From Candidatus Mediterraneibacter intestinavium (GTDB taxonomy: Bacteria > Bacillota > Clostridia > Lachnospirales > Lachnospiraceae), in assembly GCA_019119205.1 (NCBI GenBank), contig DWXK01000069.1, forward strand, positions 1-50,918: a DNA stretch of 50,918 bases. Reading direction: 5' to 3'. Both the position numbers and the translations under genes were made by a program. Each line of letters begins with the position of its first letter. The first letter of the stretch is position 1. This document shows, one piece after another, positions 1 to 6,106 of this stretch. The notes under the pieces are model-generated. The model did not search any database and was not told where the DNA came from. It worked only from the letters and a program-made list of their open reading frames with translations.

Positions 1-225
1 TTCAATACTTTACCATCAGGTGCATCTCATTTTCCAGCCTCTACATATTAGGAGACAAAGGACTCTACGGCATTGTTCGGAAAAACCCGTTGAACTCGTC
101 GTAGAGCTGTGCCGCAAGCGTCTTATTGTGGGTGCTTATAAGAGTTGGCTTATTTAATTGCTGGATGACATTCGCCATTGCAAAAGTTTTTCCGCCCCCG
201 TGACGCCAAGGAATGTTTTTTCCAT
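1..225 (-). pseudogene. uvrB: Degraded uvrB fragment (excinuclease ABC subunit B, Walker A region)
   Basis: Read on the minus strand, this stretch encodes recognisable UvrB N-terminal sequence only when frames are joined: LGVTG, then [18 protein letters not shown], then a stretch with [13 protein letters not shown], then NNAVESFVS. Intact UvrB reads LGVTGSGKTF...[34 protein letters not shown]. One base is missing in the Ser codon of the P-loop (about position 197). Another is missing in the Pro codon before NNAVE (about position 71). A stop replaces the first Tyr of the YYDYYQ motif. The usual N-terminal 30 or so residues are not visible upstream. The fragment runs to the window edge, so its true left limit is unknown. 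It cannot make UvrB; a working copy should exist elsewhere, since uvrC here is intact. The match rests on motif recognition and the orientation is certain. Confidence 0.8.
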
Positions 226-312
226 TATAGCAAACGGCACATAAAAAGTATAGGGGTTTTCGAATGTTTGTTCGCTTTTCATCTCTACCTCATTTCTCCC
301 CAGTCAGAAACA

Positions 313-353
313 CCCGGGGCAGATCCTGCTTTACACACACGATCTGCCCCGGG
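313..353 (-). terminator. Terminator hairpin behind the eutP operon
   Basis: A perfect 13-bp stem (313-325 with 341-353, CCCGGGGCAGATC and its complement) has a 15-nt loop. It lies about 80 bases past the eutP stop codon. On the minus strand it is followed by TGTTTCT and on the plus strand by CTTCCTTTTATAT, so it could stop transcription from either side. It most likely ends the microcompartment operon. Confidence 0.65.
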
Positions 354-433
354 GCTTCCTTTTATATATTTATATCTTTTTCAATTTTATATAAAGAGAT
401 TTCCAAGCAGGGAGCATCCTGCCTGTTTTTTCC

Positions 434-961
434 TCATTCTTCTTCCGGATACTCCACACCCTCCGGAAGCGGATCCCATTCGTTGAGTCCGAGTCTCTGT
501 TTGAATTTCGCCTGTTCCAGCGTCAGATGCGGCGGATCCTCCGCAAGGTAGTCCATCAGTTCATCAACACCTTCGCGGGTCACATTATTTACCATGAAGA
601 TGCGCTCACATCCTGCATTGACCAGCCACTGTCTGACCATCGGGATGTTTGCGTACGGTGAATCGATCTTCGTGATGATACCGATCAGCGGGCGCTGGAT
701 AAAAGCTCTGCTGCTGTCACCAAAGAGATTAAACGGCTCATCTGCAGCCTGGACGATCGCCACCACATCAGCTTCAAAAGAAAAGCATGCAAGTCCCACA
801 CTGAAACGTTTGGATTCCGCATACTCTCCCGGTGAATCGATCGTATCTTCCTTGGAATAGGTATATTGCGTCTTTACATAGTGAAGTTCTTCTCCTTTCA
901 ACGCCTGTGTTAAAGAAGTTTTTCCAGCTTCACTCCTGCCCATCAGAAACATTTTTTTCAT
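434..961 (-). CDS. eutP: EutP/PduV-family small GTPase
   Basis: This is a 175-residue P-loop protein of the EutP/PduV family, Ras-like GTPases found in ethanolamine and propanediol microcompartment operons. Their exact job is unsettled: PduV is reported to associate with the outside of the compartment, and some EutP proteins show acetate-kinase-like activity. Visible motifs are the Walker A GRSEAGKT (8-15), a switch-II-like DSPGEY (42-47) and the guanine-specificity motif TKID (97-100). Length is typical for the family, with a short acidic tail. It is the last gene of a three-gene minus-strand operon, 22 bases behind a PduU/EutS-type shell gene. No ethanolamine or diol enzymes are present in the window. 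The start is the only ATG fitting the family N-terminus (MKKMFLMGRS). Confidence 0.9.
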   Translation of the reverse strand: MKKMFLMGRSEAGKTSLTQALKGEELHYVKTQYTYSKEDTIDSPGEYAESKRFSVGLACFSFEADVVAIVQAADEPFNLFGDSSRAFIQRPLIGIITKIDSPYANIPMVRQWLVNAGCERIFMVNNVTREGVDELMDYLAEDPPHLTLEQAKFKQRLGLNEWDPLPEGVEYPEEE

Positions 962-983
962 CTTATACCCTGCCTATGTATTT

Positions 984-1412
984 TCAGCTCCTGTGAATCT
1001 CACAGGTCTTGAATCCCAGTACCTGGTCGAAAAACCGCACCACTTCTTCCACTGCAGTCTGTACCTCAGCCAGTCCTCCCGTAAGGATTAAAGATCCGCA
1101 GAAACGGTCCATAAACCCGATCTCAACATGTGCGCTTTTCACCGCCACATCTGCAGCGACCACAACCGACTCCCAGGGCGTAAACCGGATCAGACCGATC
1201 GACTCTCCCGTATGGTCTTCTCCTTCATGAACACCGATATGTAACGCCAGATTCTGATATATACGTGCATCAGAAGGATTTATGACATGCGCAAGGCAGA
1301 CCTCTTTTCCCGGAACACGCACACGTGTCATACGCAGCTTTTTCCCTTTCAGATTCCGGTAATCGTCATGGAACAGTTTTTCCAGAAATTCTTCCTTCGT
1401 CATTTTCGCCAT
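984..1412 (-). CDS. Permuted BMC shell protein, PduU/EutS type (longer paralog)
   Basis: This 142-residue protein belongs to the circularly permuted BMC-domain shell proteins (EutS, PduU), which form hexameric tiles of bacterial microcompartments and often carry a small beta-barrel over the pore. The family pattern is clear: an N-terminal strand ending in PGKEVCLAHVI, then the shell core with ESIGLIRFTPWES, VVAADVAVKSAHVEIGFMDRF and SLILTGGLAEVQTAV. Compared with its neighbour at 1424-1789 it has about 20 extra N-terminal residues (MAKMTKEEFLEKLF...) that form an amphipathic-looking helix; in other systems such a helix can be an encapsulation or interaction peptide, which is inference here. 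It starts 11 bases behind the neighbouring shell gene and precedes eutP. The specific symbol (eutS or pduU) cannot be decided from sequence alone. Confidence 0.88.
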   Translation of the reverse strand: MAKMTKEEFLEKLFHDDYRNLKGKKLRMTRVRVPGKEVCLAHVINPSDARIYQNLALHIGVHEGEDHTGESIGLIRFTPWESVVVAADVAVKSAHVEIGFMDRFCGSLILTGGLAEVQTAVEEVVRFFDQVLGFKTCEIHRS

Positions 1413-1423
1413 GACAGCACTTC

Positions 1424-1789
1424 CTATCTTTTTGTAATGTTGCAGACTACATATCCAAGTGTATCACGGAAATAATCTACGATTTCCGTCAACGCAGAAG
1501 TAACATCTGAAATCTCTCCCGTGACGATCAGAGTTCCTGTAAAACGGTCCGCAAACCCCAGATAGACATTACCGCTCTTCACTGCGATATCAGATGCGAT
1601 CACCGCCGACTCCGGCGGAGTCATGTTCATGATCCCGATAGCCGATGCACTGTAATCCACCTGAGGGTTCAGTCCCAGTTTCTGATATATGATCGGAGCC
1701 GGGCCTCCCATTACATGTGCAAATGTGATCTCTTTTCCGGCTACTGTTTCCTGTACGATCCTAATCTGTTCTCCATGATCAACTGCCAT
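1424..1789 (-). CDS. eutS: Permuted BMC shell protein, EutS type
   Basis: This 121-residue permuted BMC-domain shell protein is close in length to EutS. Conserved pieces include TVAGKEITFAHVMGG, SAIGIMNMTPPES, AVIASDIAVKSGNVYLGFADRF and GTLIVTGEISDV, which match the EutS/PduU core. It would assemble as a hexameric shell tile. It is the first gene of the operon that continues into the second shell gene and eutP, and a strong promoter lies about 70 bases upstream. A GGGGGAT purine-rich site sits just ahead of the ATG. Having two permuted shell paralogs but no ordinary BMC-H, BMC-P or pathway enzyme suggests a satellite locus that serves a microcompartment encoded elsewhere. Confidence 0.88.
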   Translation of the reverse strand: MAVDHGEQIRIVQETVAGKEITFAHVMGGPAPIIYQKLGLNPQVDYSASAIGIMNMTPPESAVIASDIAVKSGNVYLGFADRFTGTLIVTGEISDVTSALTEIVDYFRDTLGYVVCNITKR

Positions 1790-1856
1790 ATGCCGATCCC
1801 CCGTTTCCAGAAATTTCCATTGTATCTGTTGTACAAAACAAACTCATCCTGTAAAA

Positions 1857-1885
1857 ATCATACTATCAATTATAACTTATGTCAA
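1857..1885 (-). promoter_or_regulatory. Sigma-A promoter of the eutS-pduU-eutP operon
   Basis: On the minus strand TTGACA (1880-1885) and TATGAT (1857-1862) are separated by exactly 17 bases. The predicted start leaves a short leader of about 60 bases before the shell gene. I see no EutV-type antiterminator hairpin in that leader. Confidence 0.8.
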
Positions 1886-1976
1886 CCCTAAATCCAACAT
1901 TATTCCAACATTTTAAAGGCTGAATTCAACAAAATCGGTCATCATTTCAACAAAAAACCACATTTTCTACAAATAA

Positions 1977-2004
1977 GCCCGATCCCTTTGCAAAAGGATC
2001 AGGC
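1977..2004 (-). terminator. Rho-independent-like terminator of the SSB-like gene
   Basis: A GC-rich stem (1977-1985 with 1996-2004, GCCTGATCC/GGATCGGGC with one G-T pair) has a short loop and is followed on the minus strand by TTATTTG. It lies about 35 bases past the stop of the gene at 2041-2670. Confidence 0.65.
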
Positions 2005-2040
2005 CCATATTTAAATATATGATCTAAAGCAGTCTTTTCT

Positions 2041-2670
2041 TCACTCTTCCAGACACTCCAGTTTGCTCACAGAAACTTCGTATGCCGTTCTCGTCTCTGT
2101 CTCTGTCTCTGAAAGTTTCTTCACATAATCCCTGCTCTGTATCCTGCCCAGGATACGTACATGTTCTCCCACCTCAAATCCCGACGCATATCTGGCATTC
2201 CTGCCCCAGCAGATACATGGTATGTAGTCCGATTTTCCGTACGGACGGTTCACAGCCAGCAACAGATCTGCGATCTCCCTTCCCAGAGGGGTCTTGCGAT
2301 AGACCGGTCTTTTACACATATAGCCTTCCAGAAGGATATGATTCGTCTTCGCCCCATCCGGCTCCTCGTCGATAAATTCAATCTCCCTCGCAAACACAGA
2401 CAGTACCAGCCGGTTTTTCTGTTCCTCATGACGGTTGTACGATCGGAACTGTCCCGACACCATGATGCATGCTCCTCTGTGATCCTGCGTCACATCGACC
2501 AGGCGTTCTGATACCATGACCGGAATCCTGTCGCTGGAACTGCTCAGCCGCTTGACACGGATATCCACCATATAAAAGCCCTCTCCAAAAACCTCATGGC
2601 TGTAGATAAATTCCGACACCACCTCACCAATGACCGTCACCTGATTGTTCTCAATGATCTTATCTGACAT
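2041..2670 (-). CDS. Single-stranded-DNA-binding-like protein with two OB-fold regions
   Basis: A 209-residue protein resembling the two-domain SSB-like proteins of Clostridia. The first half (about 7-105) has the OB pattern NQVTVIGEVVSEF... HEVFGEGFYMVDIRVKR...DRIPVMVSERL...GACIMVSGQFRSY. A second OB-like half (about 112-205) contains NHILLEGYMCKRPVYRKTPLGREIADLLLAVNR, YIPCICWGRNAR and HVRILGRIQSRDY, which is the classic SSB signature. Such proteins are expected to bind single-stranded DNA in the cytoplasm; the role of this paralog beside the housekeeping ssb is unknown. There is no acidic SSB C-terminal tip of the DDDIPF kind; the protein ends KLECLEE. It has a GGAAGGGAG ribosome site and its own terminator, so it is probably monocistronic. 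Confidence 0.8.
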   Translation of the reverse strand: MSDKIIENNQVTVIGEVVSEFIYSHEVFGEGFYMVDIRVKRLSSSSDRIPVMVSERLVDVTQDHRGACIMVSGQFRSYNRHEEQKNRLVLSVFAREIEFIDEEPDGAKTNHILLEGYMCKRPVYRKTPLGREIADLLLAVNRPYGKSDYIPCICWGRNARYASGFEVGEHVRILGRIQSRDYVKKLSETETETRTAYEVSVSKLECLEE

Positions 2671-2741
2671 AATTTGTAGTTCTCCCTTCCTCTTTTCGGT
2701 ATTTTCGAGTCACTACTAAATGTATGAGATAAGCCTGACGT

Positions 2742-2969
2742 TTAGAACCTGTTTTCCCGCAAACCGTTCGACCCGTTACTACAATTTCTGATATGAAAGA
2801 GGAAACCCATGCCGGCGCCAAACAGCATCCAGAATACCGGACCTGTCGCAACAGTGCTGTTATTGACGATCCCTGTGATCTGAAATGCGATGATCCCGAA
2901 CGGCCCCATCATGCCCGCCGCCTCTGACTGGGGGATAATAAAATGATAATTCCCCATGTTTTTCAACAT
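2742..2969 (-). pseudogene. Small membrane-protein remnant, possibly the end of an O-antigen ligase-like protein
   Basis: A 75-codon open frame on the minus strand lies between the SSB-like gene and the divergent regulatory operon. Its middle (GPFGIIAFQITGIVNNST followed by ATGPVFWMLFGAGMGF) is hydrophobic and resembles the final transmembrane part of O-antigen ligase/polymerase-like membrane proteins, which often end in APVFW.LLG.G. The remainder is polar and unrelated. No ribosome site precedes the first ATG. I read it as a leftover C-terminal fragment rather than a working gene. It could also be a real small membrane protein. Confidence 0.35.
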
Positions 2970-3001
2970 AATATTGTATAAAAGTAATATTTTATTTTAT
3001 T

Positions 3002-3011
3002 ATTACGTAAT
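3002..3011. promoter_or_regulatory. Palindrome upstream of the XRE regulator, possible operator
   Basis: ATTACGTAAT is a perfect 10-bp palindrome in a very AT-rich stretch. It is about 115 bases ahead of the XRE start and next to a TATACT hexamer (3015-3020). XRE regulators commonly bind such short palindromes near their own promoter. No biochemical signal beyond this is visible. Confidence 0.3.
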
Positions 3012-3124
3012 TTGTATACTAAAAAACACGTTTTATGGACGTTAAAATAAATATCATCTATATAAAAGAGGCAGTCCCGGCGCAGCCTTCTGCCGTCTTG
3101 ATGTTCAACAGAGGAGATGTTCTT

Positions 3125-3484
3125 ATGGGCGAAAATGATATACTGGAGAAGATCAGAACATATATGAAACTGCAGAACTGGACGCTGTACCGGCTTGCCA
3201 AGGAATCCGAGATTCCTTACACTTCACTTCACAGCATGTTTGAGAAAAATACACAGCCTACGCTTCCCACACTGAGGAAGATATGCAGCGGGCTTGGTAT
3301 CAGCCTGAGTGATTTTTTTGCCGATGACCTGCATCCGGTCTCTCCAAACAAATATACGGAAGATGAACTTGAACTTCTGGAGATGTACCGTCATCTTTCT
3401 GCCAAAGACAAGAAACTCCTGCTGACACTATGCCGCCGTCTTCCGCCCCTTTGCAGAGACGGAAAAGACGACAAAAACATCTGA
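3125..3484 (+). CDS. XRE-family helix-turn-helix regulator
   Basis: A 119-residue DNA-binding protein. The N-terminal half is a Cro/C1-type five-helix domain (about 5-65): ILEKIRTYMKLQNWTLYRLA, then ESEIPYTSLHSMFEKN and PTLPTLRKICSGLGISLSDFF. The C-terminal part (ELELLEMYRHLSAKDKKLLLTL) is a short helix pair typical of small XRE regulators. The start at 3125 is preferred because GAGGAGATG lies 8-10 bases upstream; the frame is open back to 3035 without a ribosome site. The gene ends 24 bases before the 7-TM kinase-like gene and is co-directional with it and the LytTR regulator, so it is probably the first gene of that operon and may control it. Confidence 0.88.
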   Translation: MGENDILEKIRTYMKLQNWTLYRLAKESEIPYTSLHSMFEKNTQPTLPTLRKICSGLGISLSDFFADDLHPVSPNKYTEDELELLEMYRHLSAKDKKLLLTLCRRLPPLCRDGKDDKNI

Positions 3485-3508
3485 GATTTTGCCAAGGGGG
3501 GGATAAAA

Positions 3509-4396
3509 ATGTATCGGGTTTTCTGTCTTATCTTGATCGAGATCGTGCTTTTCGGATCCTCTTATCTTTCATGCGGGATCTTCCTTGAATCCAGAAATTT
3601 TAAAAGGGGACAGCGTGCATCCATGCTGTTTCTCCTTTTTCTGTGCCTGATTGCCTTCGGCTGGGTCTTTCCAGATCTGCTGTATGATAAAGTTGCTTTT
3701 TTCACTCCGATCCTTCTCGTCCTTCCATGCGGGATCTTTTATCTCGGAAGTTTTCTTGAAAAACTGTCCGTGATCCTGATTCTCTATCTCGCTTCGCTCG
3801 GCGCGGATGTAGCTGCCGCTACAGCGTCATTTTATATCGAGTATTTCATAAAGGGGGAGACGGTATCCGGTAATCTGCTTCCGTCAGCGCCGGTGCACAC
3901 GCTTTTTACATATATTGTTCTTCTGTCCACAGCCCTGCTGTCCATACATTTTTTCATCTTCCCGAATATCAGGCGCTATATGACCGTATTCCGCAGGAAA
4001 TTATTTTTCCGGCTGACACTCCCGTTCATCCTGATATACATTGCTTCTAACCTCTTTCTTTCCTTAATAAATGTATCTTCAGTACCACTTTTTTTCACTG
4101 CTGCCGCAGGATTTGCTGTCATTATCGCTGTCCTGGTGAAACTGGCGCTCCGCAGCGTCCGTTTCTTTATGAAAAAAGGACAGGAACGGGACCTACTTCT
4201 TATCGAGCAGGAACAGTTCGATCAGCAGAGAGCTTCCTCCGAGATGCTGTATGACGAATACAAAAGACTCCGGCGCATCAGCCACGATATTTCCGGGCAC
4301 TATCTTTCACTCTCCAGTCTGATGGACAATGAAAAGTGGCAGGAGACAGAAAACTACATACAAAAACTTTTTGAAAAAAAGGAGTCTTCAACATGA
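3509..4396 (+). CDS. 7-TM sensor protein with intact His phospho-acceptor helix but no ATPase domain
   Basis: A 295-residue membrane protein built like the front half of an AgrC/ComD-type sensor kinase. Roughly seven hydrophobic segments occupy residues 3-214. A charged helix and a dimerisation/phospho-acceptor motif RRISHDISGHYLS follow, with the acceptor His at residue 259 (codon 4283-4285). It then has the family helix DNEKWQETENYIQKL and stops at residue 295. The N-, G1- and G2-box GHKL ATPase domain that normally follows is missing. This is not a frameshift: the next gene begins with its own membrane segments and overlaps by 4 bases (ATGA). The ribosome site is AAGGGGGG. Alone it could not autophosphorylate, so I infer it is the phospho-acceptor and sensing half of a two-protein kinase with the next gene product. 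Confidence 0.82.
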   Translation: MYRVFCLILIEIVLFGSSYLSCGIFLESRNFKRGQRASMLFLLFLCLIAFGWVFPDLLYDKVAFFTPILLVLPCGIFYLGSFLEKLSVILILYLASLGADVAAATASFYIEYFIKGETVSGNLLPSAPVHTLFTYIVLLSTALLSIHFFIFPNIRRYMTVFRRKLFFRLTLPFILIYIASNLFLSLINVSSVPLFFTAAAGFAVIIAVLVKLALRSVRFFMKKGQERDLLLIEQEQFDQQRASSEMLYDEYKRLRRISHDISGHYLSLSSLMDNEKWQETENYIQKLFEKKESST

Positions 4397-5241
4397 AATA
4401 TCGTGTGATATTCCTGATCGATCTTCTCATTTTCCCAATAACAGCCTGCCTCCTCGTGTCTGTTTTTATATCCGCAGACGGAGATAAGATCCCTTACCTC
4501 GCTCTGAATGGGATCTTAACCTTTTCCATCCTCCTTTCACTGGTCCTGTTCTATCTTGCACTCGGCTGGACCGTATCATCGCTGGAAGCTGAAAAGAAAA
4601 GGGAACTGTTAGAGCAGCATCGCGAGATCCTGCGCATACGCGACAGAGAGATCAAAGAACTGAGCAGCAGGTCCTCTGACAAACTACAGGATTTTTATGT
4701 CCACCTTGCCCGTCTGGAAAGTCATATCAGCAGAAAGGAATACCCAGAAGCAAAAGCATACATAGAACAGCTTTCCAGACAATACCTCCCCGGAAATCCA
4801 TCCCGTTTCTGTTTCGATCCCTTTCTGAACACCCTTTTGTCAGTCAAGGCGGAAGAAGCAGAGAAAAACCATATTCAGACAGACTTCCAGATCTTTCTCC
4901 CTCCGGTAAACAGCTTCGGCCGTCTGGATCCGCCGGAATTGTCAAGCATTCTTTTAAACCTACTGGATAACGGGATTGAAGGATGTCAGGATTCCGGATC
5001 TGCTCAGCCATTCCTCCGGCTGGAACTTTCCTGCAGATCCGGTATCCTGCGGATCCGCATGGAAAACAGTAAGAATCCTGCTGTTACTTTCACCGGAACA
5101 ACCACAAAGTCCAACAGAAGTTTTCACGGATTTGGTCTGAAGATCATTGAACAGATTGTGAAAGACCACCGTGGAGAGTGCATATGGCGTGACAAGGGCA
5201 CCTGCTTTGAATCACAGCTGATACTCAACACAAATGTTTAA
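4393..5241 (+). CDS. 2-TM GHKL ATPase-domain kinase with Gln at the phospho-His position
   Basis: This 282-residue protein has two membrane segments (about 5-27 and 36-60), a cytoplasmic helix, a DHp-like region and a GHKL ATPase domain. The N box is ILLNLLDNGIEGC (186-198) and the G box HGFGLKIIEQI (245-255). Aligned without gaps to its upstream neighbour, KLQDFYVHLARLESHI places Gln99 exactly where the acceptor His should be; in both proteins the aromatic residue of the following (W/Y)-x-E-x-x-x-Y-I helix is 18 residues further on. So the ATPase half looks intact and the acceptor is lost. The gene overlaps the upstream gene by 4 bases, which couples translation, and is followed 21 bases later by the response regulator. 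A second His (104) matches the non-catalytic second His of the HDxxxH motif. Confidence 0.85.
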   Translation: MKYRVIFLIDLLIFPITACLLVSVFISADGDKIPYLALNGILTFSILLSLVLFYLALGWTVSSLEAEKKRELLEQHREILRIRDREIKELSSRSSDKLQDFYVHLARLESHISRKEYPEAKAYIEQLSRQYLPGNPSRFCFDPFLNTLLSVKAEEAEKNHIQTDFQIFLPPVNSFGRLDPPELSSILLNLLDNGIEGCQDSGSAQPFLRLELSCRSGILRIRMENSKNPAVTFTGTTTKSNRSFHGFGLKIIEQIVKDHRGECIWRDKGTCFESQLILNTNV

Positions 5242-5262
5242 CTGTAAAGGAGTATGATAAAT

Positions 5263-5964
5263 ATGATCCATACAGCAATACTTGAAGATAATCCGGTCCA
5301 CAGAGACAGGCTTAAAAAAATTCTCGAAGATATCTATGGAAATGCTTTCTCTGTTTCGCTTTTTTCGTCTGGAGAGGAATTTATCCGCGCACTGAGATCT
5401 TTCAATCCTCAGTTTGATATCGCCTTTATCGACATTGAACTCGGTCAGGATTCCGGGATAAAAGTCTCCGAACAGGCTAACACAGTCTGTCCACGTATGC
5501 AGATCATCTATACCAGCCAGTATCTGGATTATGTCAGTCCGGTCTATGACACTGTACATACATATTTCATCTACAAACCTGAACTGGAAACCTATCTTCA
5601 GCCGGCGGTCGAGAAGGCACTCCGGACACTGAAAAAAATTGACGAGCGTATCCTGACTGTCTCATGGAATCGGGAAGATTTTCATATTCGCGAAAAAGAT
5701 ATCATCTATATGGAACGCACCCTGCGCACCACCACTATCTATACTGCAAGCAGTCAGTTCCTTACTTCAAAAAAACTTTCAGATATCATCACTGACCTGG
5801 GTGAGAATTTTGTCATGTGCCAGAGAAGTTTTATCGTGAACCTGGAATATGTGTCAGCATACCACACTTCACAGCTTTTCCTGTCCAACGGGAAGACGGT
5901 TCCGGTGAGCCGTTCCCATTTTAAAGAGGTACGTGAACGGGTAGAGCAATTCCTCTTTCAGTGA
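5263..5964 (+). CDS. LytTR-family response regulator (AgrA/ComE type)
   Basis: A 233-residue response regulator. The receiver domain (1 to about 118) has the acidic pair E8-D9, phospho-acceptor D57 in FIDIELG, T84 and K105, all the residues needed for phosphorylation. The C-terminal LytTR DNA-binding domain (about 130-232) includes KDIIYMERTLRTTTIYT, FVMCQRSFIVNLEYVS and LSNGKTVPVSRSHFKEV. The start at 5263 is chosen because AAAGGAG ends at 5252, ten bases ahead; the ATG at 5254 is only one base from that site. As the last gene of the cassette it is the expected partner of the two half-kinases. Related regulators bind paired direct repeats. No AgrB/AgrD peptide genes are nearby, so the signal is unknown. 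Confidence 0.9.
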   Translation: MIHTAILEDNPVHRDRLKKILEDIYGNAFSVSLFSSGEEFIRALRSFNPQFDIAFIDIELGQDSGIKVSEQANTVCPRMQIIYTSQYLDYVSPVYDTVHTYFIYKPELETYLQPAVEKALRTLKKIDERILTVSWNREDFHIREKDIIYMERTLRTTTIYTASSQFLTSKKLSDIITDLGENFVMCQRSFIVNLEYVSAYHTSQLFLSNGKTVPVSRSHFKEVRERVEQFLFQ

Positions 5965-6010
5965 ATGCTTTGCACCTTTTTCGATAGACTCTTTCAATAA
6001 ATGCTTTGCA
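5953..6010. repeat. 22-bp direct repeat pair behind the LytTR gene, possible regulator sites
   Basis: Two copies of CTCTTTCAnnnAATGCTTTGCA occur at 5953-5974 and 5989-6010, differing in 2-3 bases, with starts 36 bases apart. The first overlaps the stop codon of the LytTR gene and the second lies about 100 bases before typA. LytTR regulators bind directly repeated sites, so these could be operators. They could also be a chance duplication. Confidence 0.45.
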
Positions 6011-6106
6011 ATACCCCTTGTAAATTCAAGATTTTATGATAAAATAAGGGAGTTGTATTGATTTAACAGAAACATATTATAATAAGGAAAGAGTGTTGAA
6101 GTACTT

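Noticed and set aside
3509-4396. Half-kinase A as the product of a frameshift in a full-length kinase
   Set aside because: The downstream gene starts with its own ATG overlap, its own membrane segments and a second DHp region, so the ATPase domain is not a displaced tail of A.
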